A DNA stretch of 64,000 nucleotides, taken from Isoetes taiwanensis. Taxonomy: Eukaryota; Streptophyta; Lycopodiopsida; Isoetales; Isoetaceae. The position numbers were made by a program, and so were the translations under genes. Below the pieces are notes generated by a model, which saw nothing but the letters and a program-made list of their open reading frames with translations, was not told the origin of the DNA and made no database searches. This document shows, in pieces, positions 1 through 12,320 of this stretch (position 1 is its first letter; every line of letters begins with the position of its first letter). Where the stretch lies: the NCBI GenBank assembly GCA_021234155.1, contig JAJEKV010000234.1, forward strand, positions 310,001 through 374,000, read 5' to 3'.

Positions 1-1486
1 CTGCTGGCCTCAGCATCATGTCTGCAATCAGGATCATATGATTATTTCCAAACTTTTTGTACACATCAATCCTTGCGTCCTTGCCATATTCCATGGCCAT
101 TTCATAGATTGTTTTTCTGAAATGTAAGTATGCCCGCATGGCATAAACCACCTTTTTTAAATTATTGGACAGCAGCTTGACCAATGTTAAGAAACCCTCA
201 ATGCAACCATGCTCTGGAAAGACAGTATCTAGATTATTTAGTATAAACCAGATTCCTTGATCAAACCAAGTGATGTTTTCTCCGCACCCTCCTCCTTTTG
301 GCAGCATGTCACAGGCACACTTGAAGTATGGGCAAAAAGATCTCCAAATTTTTCTCAGAAGAAAATCTCCAGAAAGTTCTCTCAGATCTGCCATATGGTT
401 CTTCTGATTGCAGTATATTCCATTTGGGCATGTGCAGTCTTTGTCAAAGATCATGGTGTCAAAGGGCACATTCACCTTTTCCTTCTCAATATAATACTCT
501 CCTTTTTCAATGGTCTTTATAGCCTTTGCGATTTCTGTGTCATCCAGATCTGCCATGAATTGCCAGGCAAGTCCTGATATGGGCGCAAGAGTGCCCAGAT
601 TACCAGTGCTCCATAGGACATTATCATGCTCTTCTGCAAGTGCCTCCACCACATTTGGAGGTAGCATAGGGAATAATGCGGTATTGGTAAGATCAAGAGC
701 ATTGTATTCAGCATTATACTCTTCAATTCTTTTCTCTCTTTCTAACCGCATGTCCTCCTCTCTTCTTTTTTCAGCATCAATTTCTTGTTGCATGGGACCA
801 TTTGTTGGGGCGTTTGCTGGTGCTTCTTTTTCTGCATTTGTGGTGTCCAGTCCCATAGCCATACAATTAAATAATTTATTGCCCAGAATTGGTGTTTCTG
901 GTGCTTGTACTTTCTCTTTTTCAGCCATCACGGGTGTAGGCTTAGCAGTTTGCTTTTTGCCTTTCTTCTTTATCACATCCACCTCATATTTTTCAAAAAG
1001 TCTGTCTATGGCACTGTGATAATTTTGCTGAAATTCCATTTCTGCCTCTGTTCTGTCACATATCAGTTCTTGCATGTTGCAGTATACTACGTCAATGATA
1101 TTGCAGTAATTACTAGGCTCGCTTTTCATCTTTTCCGTTAATATGACCAGCCAGTCACTGAATCCAAGATAAGCAATGGCAGACAGTCTGCAATCTGTAA
1201 GGAGTAATTCAAGTTCAATCATTCTTTTATGCATGCTTTCATCATTCAGGCAGCATATGATGGTTTGTACGGCTTTGCTGGGCACTTGGCATCTGAGAAT
1301 AGGAAAACCCAGCTTCCTCAGCTCCGGGATCCATAGTGATTCTCTGATAAAGCCTTCTGATCCACTGTTTGTAATCTGCCATGTAGAGCAGAATATAAGT
1401 GGATCATACATATTTCTCAGGAAGTATTTTCTATTAATTATCCACAATCCAGATAAAAAGCAAGAGTAGAACATGGAAGTTACCAT
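1..1486 (-). CDS. Unrecognised protein, long open frame running off the left edge (partial)
   Basis: Reading the minus strand from an ATG at 1486 gives 495 sense codons with no stop before base 1, so the gene continues outside the window. An in-frame TAG lies just upstream of position 1497; the true 5' limit is therefore this ATG or a splice acceptor close by. The first ~20 residues are hydrophobic. Residues ~170-190 are Lys-rich, and residues ~235-257 are a charged Glu/Arg stretch likely to form a helix. From about residue 349 there is a Cys/His-rich part: CTC, then YC and NH, then within ~30 residues CPYFKCAC and GGGCG. This could bind zinc, but I cannot match it to a named finger. The C-terminal ~90 residues look globular and rich in aromatic residues. 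I do not recognise the family. A host gene and a domesticated or active transposon protein are both possible. The unbroken length over 1.5 kb makes chance very unlikely. Confidence 0.7.
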   Translation of the reverse strand, partial: MVTSMFYSCFLSGLWIINRKYFLRNMYDPLIFCSTWQITNSGSEGFIRESLWIPELRKLGFPILRCQVPSKAVQTIICCLNDESMHKRMIELELLLTDCRLSAIAYLGFSDWLVILTEKMKSEPSNYCNIIDVVYCNMQELICDRTEAEMEFQQNYHSAIDRLFEKYEVDVIKKKGKKQTAKPTPVMAEKEKVQAPETPILGNKLFNCMAMGLDTTNAEKEAPANAPTNGPMQQEIDAEKRREEDMRLEREKRIEEYNAEYNALDLTNTALFPMLPPNVVEALAEEHDNVLWSTGNLGTLAPISGLAWQFMADLDDTEIAKAIKTIEKGEYYIEKEKVNVPFDTMIFDKDCTCPNGIYCNQKNHMADLRELSGDFLLRKIWRSFCPYFKCACDMLPKGGGCGENITWFDQGIWFILNNLDTVFPEHGCIEGFLTLVKLLSNNLKKVVYAMRAYLHFRKTIYEMAMEYGKDARIDVYKKFGNNHMILIADMMLRPA

Positions 1487-2953
1487 AGTTAGAACATTAA
1501 ACTATAGTCAACATTGCATAGTTACGAATACGTGAGCTCAAGCATGCAACTTCAAGAATATGTGGGAGTGCAAGTTTTAGCATTTTTAAGTAGGTTCAGG
1601 CATCTGTAAGCAAGTTTTAGCATCTGTAAGCAAGTTTTAGCATCTGTAAGCAAGGGTCACACGTCCTAGAACGTGCAAACAAAAGTTTCAGTATATATAC
1701 TATCCTACGACTAGGATCTAATCTAGCCAAGGCACTACTCCACACTTGACCACTCATCTACAGCGTGAGACAGTTTGTCCTGGCACTACCCAGGCCCAAT
1801 GCTTAACAGATGTATATGTTGTAAAGATAAACAATGGATATAATCCGGATTCAGAGAAATGTCAAAGGCATCATTGTTATATGTGTATGCTCAAGTTCAA
1901 GCCGCCATAAGTGGCCTATGGCACAAGCCTATCCGTCATTTATATTGTATGCATATATTAGAGTCAATAGAAGTAGGCATTCTGCTAAACATACCCAAAT
2001 AATGCAGTGTCAGTGGCCAAAGTAGTAGAAGTAGATCCATGCATTCAGGTAAAGTACTAGTCTAAAGCATAAACGCTAGACTACAACATATAAATCTGTT
2101 ATGCAGTATATGGATGTGAACTTTCGTATCAAGGCAGCCAGCATATATTCATGAAAAACCTTAAACCATGCAGTTTAAGATTGATACTAAATAGTTTCAG
2201 CATGAGAGACCTGGTGTTTTAGAAACAGAGTTGTCTATAGAGTCACATAGATCTATTTGTAGATCTGTACATGCATTACTATTAAGCAAAAATCTAGCAG
2301 TTTAAAATGCGAGAATTAAGACTCAATCAATAGTGGAAAAACCAAATATTCTTTAACTTATACGATTTTACACGATATATTAAGACTGTAGCATTATAGT
2401 TTATGCTTTTATGCCAGCATATATAAGCATTCAGCGGCAAGAGGCAGGCGACATGTAAAGCTAGGATATTTTTGCCAGCATGTTCACGCATGTAACATCA
2501 TAGGACATGCAAAATGCCAGCCAAAATGTTTTTTCAAAAACGCCTTTTGCTCAAAAAGAAAAAAGCATGACTAGAAGAGTAAATATTATCCATAAGTGTT
2601 TGCAGATTTTGTTGTAGAAGTGTTGGTGTAGTATGTCCATAATCCAAGTAACCAGAACTGAAACAAGTCATAAAAAGGGGGGAACTCCACGTTACCTGCA
2701 GCCAACCAGTACAAAAATTAGCCAAAAATGGGTAATCATGCAAGGGCCGTCAGGTAAGCAAGGGAGCAATCCCCAGTTTTCATCCGGCTCCTTTCTCATT
2801 GTGACAGTTAGTGGAAACAGAAAGAGGACTAAAGTTAAAGCAAAAAACAGTATTTGTAAAGTCGGTATAAGCTATTGTTAACAGTAGCGCATGAGTTTGC
2901 AATCTCATATCTCATTCTATTGTTCTATAGTACTCCGCCTCAGCCATACAGAA
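1487..2953. other. Non-coding stretch with a short 20-bp tandem repeat
   Basis: No convincing coding frame is seen. Around 1571-1656 a unit reading roughly GCAAGTTTTAGCATCTGTAA is repeated three times, with a degenerate copy before it. If the long left-edge frame and the AT-hook frame belong to one gene, this stretch would be its intron or 5' region. That link is only an inference from shared strand and spacing. Confidence 0.4.
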
Positions 2954-3244
2954 TCATGCAGATATAAGCTGTAGTAAAGCAAATGAGACCTCATTATGTA
3001 TGACGTCGCCAGTATCATCCTGGGCAGTCACCGGATTGTTGTAGATGGGTGCTTCCTCCTCAGTATAAGCATTCTCAACCGCTTTTGCATTAGCCGCTCT
3101 TGCCAAACATCTACGAATAACACTAGCAGCTCCAGCATTTTTGCTTTTAACAATTTTGTTGCGATTTTCAAAGTCTGCCTTGGTGCCCTTCTTATTTTTG
3201 GATCCAGGGGGACGACCACCTCCACGCTTCTTCTGTGGTGTCAT
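2954..3244 (-). CDS. Small AT-hook-containing open frame
   Basis: A 96-residue frame begins with a basic N-terminus and has the motif GRPPGSKNK at residues ~10-18. This is a textbook AT-hook core (GRP flanked by basic residues), which inserts in the minor groove of AT-rich DNA. It is followed by a Lys/Arg-rich helix-like stretch and an acidic C-terminal third. Such N-termini occur both in plant chromatin proteins and in transposon-encoded proteins. The PPC domain of plant AHL proteins is absent. The frame lies on the same strand as, and 1.5 kb upstream of, the long left-edge frame and could be its first exon (a GAG/GTCTCA site near the end could be a donor), but no splice is proven. Alone it would encode a very small nuclear protein. 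Confidence 0.45.
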   Translation of the reverse strand: MTPQKKRGGGRPPGSKNKKGTKADFENRNKIVKSKNAGAASVIRRCLARAANAKAVENAYTEEEAPIYNNPVTAQDDTGDVIHNEVSFALLQLISA

Positions 3245-4180
3245 TCTCGGTGGAGCAGCTCAGCCCACCAACGGAATCACTAAGGCGCAGTAGGAGTTTA
3301 GGCAATGCAGCGTGATGAGCGGATTCTGATCTATTTTCTGAAATTCTTTTTCGTATGCATGTGTCATGACTAGTTGCCAGTCATTAATCAAATTCCAGCA
3401 ACCAATAGTTGGTAAGATGGCTAACATTTAATGTGTGTATCCAGGCCTTCAATTCTATAGAATATGTCAAGAATATGCTCACGTACCTTTAATTGTGGTC
3501 AGGATTTATGCAATCTTGCATGGAACTTTGCATACGACTCATGGCCTGCACAGATCTTTCTTTATATGAAGCATGAAATCATAAATGGTCACCACACTTA
3601 ATAACCCTCAGAATTGTTAAGATGTGTACCCCATGCATAAAAGTTAATGGGGGACTAACTATGGTTCCTAGTGGAAAAATTATAAGTGTCTACGTGCAAA
3701 TAAAAAACCACTACTTACGTTTTCTTATTGTAGTGCCTTAGCATGCCAACCATGAAATCTCATAGTCTCGGTCACATCTTATAGGAAACCTTGGTGTATT
3801 GTACTGCACCTCTTATAGAGGGTAAGTCAAGAAGGAACAGAGGTGGAACCTAGAACTTTCCGTAGTGTCTATAATGAAAACCAGACAGGTTTTTTATCAA
3901 AAGTATAGATTTAATACAGTGACCTATGGTAGTGAGGAAGTCTGTTCTAGACTAAATAACCATGTGTGGTATACTATGGTACAGTCCATGCATCATATGT
4001 TTTAAGCTTTATGCATATGGCCACTCTTGCTAGCTTATGTCATGGTTATACTAAGTCACCCCTTTGTCCAGATATATATTTAGAGGTCCAAATATATATC
4101 GTTGACGCTTTCGATACACATTGTCCCAGATTATCCAGAGTGACCGCTTTGTAGGTTCAGTAGGTTATATAAGGATATGC
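3245..4180. other. Intergenic, nothing recognised
   Basis: This is AT-rich unique-looking sequence without a convincing frame, RNA gene or repeat. It would contain the promoter of the AT-hook frame if that frame is a real first exon. Confidence 0.4.
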
Positions 4181-4185
4181 AAGTA

Positions 4186-4345
<160 letters not shown>

Positions 4346-4429
4346 CAAGTGATTCTACTATGAGGGACTGCACAAATTCGACCGGAAGCCAATGCAGAGT
4401 CATTCAATGAAGATTCTATAAGCATTTCC

Positions 4430-5720
4430 CTAGGCTCTTTATGAATCCTATGTTAACAAAGATTCTTTTTAGAATCTCCTAGATTTCCAAAGATTATGCC
4501 AAGATTCTCCAAGATTCTATAGAGATTCCCCTAGATTCTATGAAGATTTCCCTAGATTTCCCAAGATTCTATCAAGATTCTTAAAGATTTTATGAACATT
4601 CCCTTAATTCCCCTAGGTTCCCAAAGATTCTCTTGATATTCGTCTAGATTCCCAAAGATTATCCCAAGACTCCTCTAGATTCCCCAAAATTCTATGTAGT
4701 TCTATTGAATTCTCCAAGATTTGATGAAGATTCTCCTAGATTCCTTTAGATTATAGGAAAATTCTCCATGATTCTCCAAGATTCCATCATGATTTCACTA
4801 GATTCTCAAAGCTTTTAGAAAGATTCCTTTAGATTCCCAAAGATTCTCTTAAGATTCCTCTATTCTCTAAGATCCTATGAAGATTCCCTTTAGACTTGAC
4901 ATGATTCCATCAAGATTCCTCTAGATTCTTAAAGATTCTATAAAGATTCCCTTAGATTCCTTAAATTCTCAAAGATTCTCTCGTGATTCCTATAGATTCC
5001 GTTGATTTTCCAAAGATTCTCTTGAGATTCCCTTCGATTTCAAGATTCTCTTGAGATTCCCATAGATTTCCAAAGATTCTCTTGAGATTCCCATAGATTC
5101 CCTTAGATTCTCTTGAGATTCCTTTAGATTCTCTAAGATTCTATGGAGATTCACCTAGATTCTCCAAGATTGCATCGAGATTCCTCTAGATTCTCCAAGT
5201 ATTTATGAAGATTCCTTTAGATTCTCTCGAGATTCCTATGATTCCATCATGATTTCACTAGATTCTCAAAGCTTTTAGAAAGATTCCTTTAGATTCCCAA
5301 AGATTCTCTTAAGATTCCTCTATTCTCTAAGTTCCTATGAAGATTACCTTAGACTTGACATGATTCCATCAAGATTCCTCTAGATTCTTAAAGATTCTAT
5401 AAAGATTCCCTTAGATTCACTTAAATTCTCAAAGATTCTCTCTCGTGATTCCTATAGATTCCCGTTGATTTGCCAAAGATTCTCTTGAGATTCCCTTCGA
5501 TTTTCAAGATTCTCTTGAGATTCCCATAGATTTTCAAAGATTCTCTTGAGATTCCCATAGATTCCCTAAGATTCTCTTGAGATTCCTTTAGATTCTCTAA
5601 GATTCTATGAAGATTTACCTAGATTCTCCAAGATTACATCAGGATTCCTCTAGATTCTCCAAGTATTTATGAAGATTCATTTAGATTCTCCGAGATTCCT
5701 ATGGATTCCCTTAGAGTTCG
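4430..5720. repeat. Degenerate GATTC-type minisatellite with 460-bp higher-order duplication
   Basis: About 1.3 kb is made of irregular 11-25 bp modules built on AGATTC (for example AAAGATTCTCTTGAGATTCC). A block beginning ATTCCATCATGATTTCACTA at 4781 recurs at 5241 with the same order of modules, so a segment of about 460 bp has been duplicated in tandem inside the array. There is no coding capacity. Confidence 0.9.
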
Positions 5721-5724
5721 ATCA

Positions 5725-5965
5725 CATTGGCTCCAACTACAAGGCGGGCGTGCCAAACCACCACTCATTGGAAAGCTCTCGATGAGAGGAGTCCAATGGG
5801 TGGGTCCCACCTTCATCCAGACCCCCCTCTCGCAGCAAGCTATGTACCTTTGAATGCGATTAAACGGAAGGAAGCTTCATAGAAAGTCCACTCATAAATG
5901 CTTTGCCACCCCATTACCTTTTTATTAATGAAGGTGACACCTCACCTCCTAAAAAAAAAAAAATC
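5725..5965 (+). other. Possible 3' end of a poly(A) retrocopy
   Basis: Unique-looking sequence ends in TTTTTATTAATGAAGG and, 20 bp later, a run of about 13 A residues at 5951-5963. This is what the 3' end of a plus-oriented non-LTR element or retrocopy looks like. No protein similarity and no target duplication were found. Confidence 0.25.
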
Positions 5966-6299
5966 AATTTAATATTAAAAAGTCAATGGCTAAGATTTAT
6001 GCTCACCTTTTGATCTAACGGTTAAGATCTGCTACACCAAAGTCACTTTAAAGGACCTTCCTTGCACCTTCCTCATAAAAAACCAAGGGCTAGGATTTAT
6101 CCTCCCCTTTTGATCCAACGGTCCGGGGATGTGGTGCATGCCCCCATGCATGACCCATGCATGCCTCCATGCATGCCCATAAGGAATGGATGGCTCGATG
6201 TCGCCACCTCACCTGGACCCACTTTAAAAACGACATCAGGGCATGTAAGAATCAAACACATTATATAGAAAAGTTTATGATATACCTTTATATATATAA

Positions 6300-6531
<232 letters not shown>

Positions 6532-6540
6532 TTATATTTG

Positions 6541-9500
6541 TAAACAATTGCTTATTGCTTGCTGCATTTTTACTCAGTTGTGTGTAACCTTGCTTGGGCA
6601 TCTAGTCATACGTTTGAACTTATCTTCCAGGCACTAAAGTATAAGGTATGTTTCTGGTTCAATAATTCAAAGGTTTTGTTACGACTAAAAGACCTTCGAA
6701 ATATGGCTAACCTTGTAAGGGTTGTGCTCTTATTTAAGTGAGTGAAATAACTGAGTTATTTTTCTAACTCTAGGGATTATCAAGGCCCCTAAGCTTAGGT
6801 CCCTCCCTAGTATTACAGCTTATCAAACAAAGTGGTTTTTCTCTCCTATAGTTGGAGGTAGAAGGTTTTTTGTCAAAGTTTATTATAGTGTTATAAATTT
6901 GGAGATTTCTAGTAGTGCTTGCCACTTGCATGTATGCACTTACAGGATACAACATTTGGCTAGAAGGCTTTAGATTAGTAAAGCATACCATTGGCCATGA
7001 ATGTATGTAGAGGATAAAACATATTGTTAGAAAGATTCGAATTGGAACTTATTATAGGAAGATATTATCTCACCTAAAGTTAAAACATTTGCATGCATTT
7101 TTCTTAAAGGGCATGATGGACACTTGGCTTTTGGCAAGCAAAAGGGCTTGCATGCATTGCTTGCCTTAATAACGAGAGTCTTCTAGGCCTATGTCACCAA
7201 TTTGTAGGTTTTTTATGAAACATACGAGTGTTCCACACTTGGGAGATGTGTTGGCATGGGAAAATATTGGCGTGATAATACATGTGGATAACTATGGCCA
7301 TTTTTTCACAACACGTGAAAGGTGAACGGTATTATCGTGAGAAAAGGATAAAGAATAAGCCTGAATTTTAGGGTACATATTAGGTGGGCAATGGGTGAGT
7401 TTCACAGCAAACTGGCTTAGTCCAAAGCTACAAAGGAATGCTTGCATTCTAGGCAATGTCGGAATTGGGTACAATGTTGAGGCCCAAGCCATGATGCACT
7501 GACTGGTCAGTTCTTACCTTTTGATCTCTCAGCAAACTTTACTTGTATTTAGGGTGTAGAATAGAAACTGAAAATTGGTGATACGAATCTGAAGGATTTT
7601 CTTGCCTGGCTCACATGCTTAAGCTTTCTTTTACACCCGGAAGAAGGTACATTGAGCCTTAAAGAATATCTACTGCAAGATAACGTCTACAAAAGTTAAA
7701 TGGATAGTGAGTATTATGAAGAATTCAATTCAGAAAGAGACCCATATAGTTCAGATGGGGAAGAACTTTTGAAAGAGAAGTGGCTTGCGGCTGAATTTCT
7801 AGCATGTTGTGATTACATTGGGCTTAATACAGTTGAGATGAAAGCATAAAAAATGCAAGAATGCAGAGCCTAAATGCCCATGGCAATACAATCAATGATC
7901 CGCTCCAACAATTAGGTTCTTTGGAAACAAGCTTGCACAAGGGGAAAGCACGGCACCTTTGCTTTTGGGAAAATGACTTCAAAAGTGCAATATGCGGATG
8001 ATCCTGAATATGAACTTGAGGATAATCAGGTTTGGGTGTATTTCTTTGAAATATGTTAATAATGTAGGCCCTTATTGGGGGATTAAATTATGAAATCTAG
8101 ATGCTGTCACTAAATCCGTCATTTGACATATTTAAATTAGCATAATGTGTAGATCTGAAAGGTTTTGAGCATAAAAAATAAACATGTATTTGGTTTATGA
8201 TCGATACTTAGAGCTTTATCCTTAATAATCTTATGATTTTTACGTTGATAGTCACTATGATTTAGTGTATGATATTATGTTAGCAATGAGTTCTCGCGGT
8301 GCTTTATCGTCTTTGTGGATTCTCACGGTTTAGCTCATTTAACATGACTAGATCTGAAAGGATAGGACAGTCAGAATCATTTCGAACTGTGCTTTTAGTT
8401 TAATACTTTGAACTAGTGATGGTTCTGGAACTTTTAAATGCTCAAATCCATCCTTCTTAGACTTGCTTGGGGTTAAAAAGGCTACAATAGGTGACCAGCG
8501 ATAAGCTGAGAAACCTAAGGTACCTTTTGGCCCCTCACTCATTACCATTATCATGCTAATGTTGTGTTGGTTGGCTGCAGGTACGGGTTTCTCTTCCTTT
8601 TGTCGTCTTTTTTGCTTTCAAGTACAAGTCTGGCTGGAAGGAAGTATTTTACACGAGATTCGTATGCAATAAATGGAGTTATTTTAACGTGAAGTCTCAA
8701 GGGAGGATCTACTAAAATGAGTAGTCTTTGAATTCCAAACTGAATTGCTTTTTATGGTCCTTTGAAGGGCTATACTCTTTGTTTTTTCTTTTCCAAGTTA
8801 AATAGTTTAAGGCTTAACGTTTACACACATTTTTTTGTATGGTTTAAGCTTTCTGGATATAGTGGAGTCGTGATTATATGATTCTGCAAGCCAGCGTATA
8901 GTGCCTTAGGGCCTTACTGTATGCGGTCAGTTTTTATGGAATTATAAAATACTTTTGCATTATGATATGAAATCCAATGAAAGATTGAGATTATGACATA
9001 TTTCACATGCATTAAGACATGTTCAAAATAATTTGGCTGGATTATGGACTAACTTGTTCATATTTACGCATATATCCGAAAAAACTTGTACGCATGAGGC
9101 AAGATTGCTTATGAGATTTGGGTAATTTATGGCACACTGGATTTAAGTCTAGTTTGACACATTGATTTTAGTAGGTTATGAACTAAATACTTGATGTACT
9201 AGAACCCGGTGCCATCATGGACTAAGGTCCTAGTATGGTCTAATAATACTATCGTAGGGATTGACCTTCGGTAGATGTCATGGCTAGTTGGCTGTTGCTA
9301 AGGCTAGCGTGGACTGGGTTTTTTTTAGGAATTTCGGGTCCTTGGTTATACCAGGGTCATTGGGATCTTGGACTCAAGTATTTAATTCAATTACCTTAAT
9401 AGATTGATGTGCTTTTGTTGTTTGTTAGTTAAGTGATGTGATAACTAATAAGATGACATGTGACAGTTCACAGGATGCTTTGCATGTGCTGGTGCTTCCT

Positions 9501-10140
9501 GCATGAAACAAAGAGCTATTTTTCATTGGATACAACCTGGTGAGCATCTATTATTACATAAGGTGGTGGTTGATGATCCATAACCATATTGGTTTCTGCC
9601 ACTTGGCTGTAAAACATATTTGCCTCTTGGCTTTAAACAATGAAAATGCCATATTTATGGCTGCTACACCCCGACACCTTTGGATACGCTGCCATCAAGA
9701 TGGACTGCCCCAGCCACGTGGTACAGTGGTTGATATGCTGCATCAAGAACATCATGGCCCATTAGTACATTATGCAGAGGGAATTGGCCTTAAAACCTGG
9801 GAAAAGAAATAGTCCATGAAATTATGTTACCCACATGGAACAAGGAGTTATCCGCTACTATCGGGCTATAGCTACTTTAAATCAAGTACCAAGTTACGCG
9901 GGTACTAAATATCTTAATACAAAGCAAGATGCCACTCGGCTTTACATCTTACAATGCCACTTGGTCGGTAATCGATATCGAATATCGGACCAAATGCCGC
10001 AAATGATTTTGTGGTTCAAGAAATAATAGGATGGGGTAGACCTCTGGCAGAATGGTAGGGGTAGGGCCTAGTATTACAAAATTTTTATCCAACAAAGAGG
10101 TCTTCTCTCCCACGGGTTGGAGGTAGGCTTTTTATATTTG
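6541..10140. repeat. 3.6-kb tandem unit, copy 1
   Basis: The unit starts at TAAACAATTGCTTATTGCTT and ends with GGTTGGAGGTAGGCTTTTTATATTTG. It is nearly identical to the next two copies (start-to-start distances 3600 and 3604 bp). A motif of about 60 bp beginning CCTAGTATTACAGCTTATC occurs near the start (about 6807) and again at the very end (about 10,067), so the unit carries internal direct repeats that could have driven unequal exchange. It carries several exon-like islands on the plus strand, described under copy 2. In copy 1 the main island is frameshifted at GATCCGCTCC, where the other copies read GATCTGGCTCC. Confidence 0.95.
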
Positions 10141-11299
10141 TAAACAATTGCTTATTGCTTGTCGTGATTTTTACTCGGTTGTGTGTAACCTTGTTTGGGC
10201 ATCTAGTCATACGTTTGAACTTATCTTCCGTGCACTAAAGTATAAGGTATGTTTCTGGTTCAATAATTCAAAGGTTTTGTTACGACTAAAAGACCTTCAA
10301 ATATGGCTAACCTTGTAAGGGTTGTGCTCTTATTTAAGTGAGTGAAATAACTGAGTTATTTTTCTAACTCTAGGGATTATCAAGGCCCCTAAGCTTAGGT
10401 CCCTCCCTAGTATTACAGCTTATCAAACAAAGTGGTTTTCTCTCCTATAGTTGGAGGTAGAAGGTTTTTGTCAAAGTTTATTATAGTGTTATAAATTTGG
10501 AGATTTCTAGTAGTGCTTGCCACTTGCATGTATGCACTTACAGGATACAACATTTGGCTAGAAGGCTTTTAGATTAGTAAAGCATACCATTGGCCATGAA
10601 TGTATGTAGAGGATAAAACATATTGTTAGAAAGATTCGAATTGGAACTTATTATAGGAAGATATTATCTCACCTAAAGTTAAAACATTTGCATGCATTTT
10701 TCTTAAAGGGCATGATGGACACTTGGCTTTTGGCAAGCAAAAGGGCTTGCATGCATTGCTTGCCTTAATAACGAGAGTCTTCTAGGCCTATGTCACCAAT
10801 TTGTAGGTTTTTTTATGAAACATACGAGTGTTCCACACTTGGGAGATGTGTTGGCATGGGAAAATATTGGCGTGATAATACATGTGGATAACTATGGCCA
10901 TTTTTTCACAACACGTGAAAGGTGAACGGTATTATCGTGAGAAAAGGATAAAGAATAAGCCTGAATTTTAGGGTACATATTAGGTGGGCAATGGGTGAGT
11001 TTCACAGCAAACTGGCTTAGTCCAAAGCTACAAAGGAATGCTTGCATTCTAGGCAATGTCGGAATTGGGTACAATGTTGCGGCCCAAGCCATGATGCACT
11101 GACAGGTCAGTTCTTACCTTTTGATCTCTCAGCAAACTTTACTTGTATTTAGGGTGTAGAATAGAAACTGAAAATTGGTGATACGAATCTGAAGGATTTT
11201 CTTGCCTGGCTCACATGCTTAAGCTTTCTTTTACACCTGTAAGAAGGTACATTGAGCCTTAAAGAATATCTACTGCAAGATAACGTCTACAAAAGTTAA

Positions 11300-11449
11300 A
11301 TGGATAGTGAGTATTATGAAGAATTCAATTCCGAAAGAGACCCATATAGTTCAGATGGGGAAGAACTTTTGAAAGAGAAGTGGCTTGCGGCTGAATTTCT
11401 AGCATGTTGTGATTACATTGGGCTTAATACAGTTGAGATGAAAGCATAA
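11300..11449 (+). pseudogene. 49-codon acidic island in the 3.6-kb unit (copies at 7700 and 14,904)
   Basis: ATG at 11,300 opens a 49-residue frame starting MDSEYYEEFNSERDP and ending at TAA 11,447-11,449. After this TAA the same frame continues through seven codons, a second TAA, and then directly into the ATG at 11,474 of the next island. Both TAA codons are shared by all three tandem copies, so they predate the triplication. The composition (Glu/Asp/Tyr/Ser, then a helix-like WLAAEFLACC) looks like protein rather than noise. It may be the 5' part of one decayed gene. Function unknown. Confidence 0.35.
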
Positions 11450-11473
11450 AAAATGCAAGAATGCAGAGCCTAA

Positions 11474-12320
11474 ATGCCCATGGCAATACAATCAATGATC
11501 TGGCTCCAACAATTAGGTTGCTGGAAACAAGCTTGCACAAGGGGAAAGCACGGCACCTTTGCTTTTGGGAAAATGACTTCAAAAGTGCAATATGCGGATG
11601 ATCCTGAATATGAACTTGAGGATAATCAGGTTTGGGTGTATTTCTTTGAAATATGTTAATAATGTAGGCCCTTATTGGGGGATTAAATTATGAAATCTAG
11701 ATGCTGTCACTAAATCCGTCATTTGACATATTTAAATTAGCATAATGTGTAGATCTGAAAGGTTTTGAGCATAAAAAATAAACATGTACTGGTTTATGAT
11801 CAGATACTTAGAGCTTTATCCTTAATAATCTTATGATTTTTTACAGTGATAGTCACTATGATTTAGTGTATGATATTATGTTAGCAACAGAGTTCTGTGT
11901 GCTTTATACGTGCTGTGGATTCTCACGGTTTAGCTCATTTAACATGACTAGATCTGAAAGGATAGGACAGTCAGAATCATTTCGAACTGTGACAGGCTTT
12001 TAGTTTAATACTTTGAACTAGTGATGGTTCTGGAACTTTTAAATGCTCAAATCCATCCTTCTTAGACTTGCTTGGGGTTAAAAAGGCTACAATAGGTGAC
12101 CAGCGATAAGCTGAGAAACCTAAGGTACCTTTTGGCCCCTCACTCATTACCATTATCATGCTAATGTTGTGTTGGTTGGCTGCAGGTACGGGTTTCTCTT
12201 CCTTTTGTCGTCTTTTTTGCTTTCAAGTACAAGTCTGGCTGGAAGGAAGTATTTTACACGAGATTCGTATGCAATAAATGGAGTTATTTTAACGTGAAGT
12301 CTCAAGGGAGGATCTACTAA
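11474..12320 (+). CDS. Candidate two-exon gene in tandem copy 2 (unknown protein)
   Basis: Exon 1 (11,474-11,629, 52 codons) ends ELEDNQ at a CAG/GTTTGG donor. A 556-bp AT-rich intron ends in GGCTGCAG, and exon 2 (12,186-12,320) reads in the same phase, beginning VRVSLPFVVFFAFKYKSG and ending at TAA. The joined product would have 96 residues, acidic in the middle and aromatic/basic at the end. I do not recognise it. In copy 1 exon 1 is frameshifted, and in copy 3 a Cys codon is replaced by TGA (GGTTGATGG) and exon 2 is altered at TTTACAATTTAG. Either this is a decaying gene that was triplicated, or part of the damage is base-calling error. Transcript evidence is needed to call it a gene. Confidence 0.3.

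Noticed and set aside
6062-6268. 68-codon frame next to repeated GCATGC motifs
   Set aside because: It overlaps simple CATGCATG-type sequence and has no motif or splice context.
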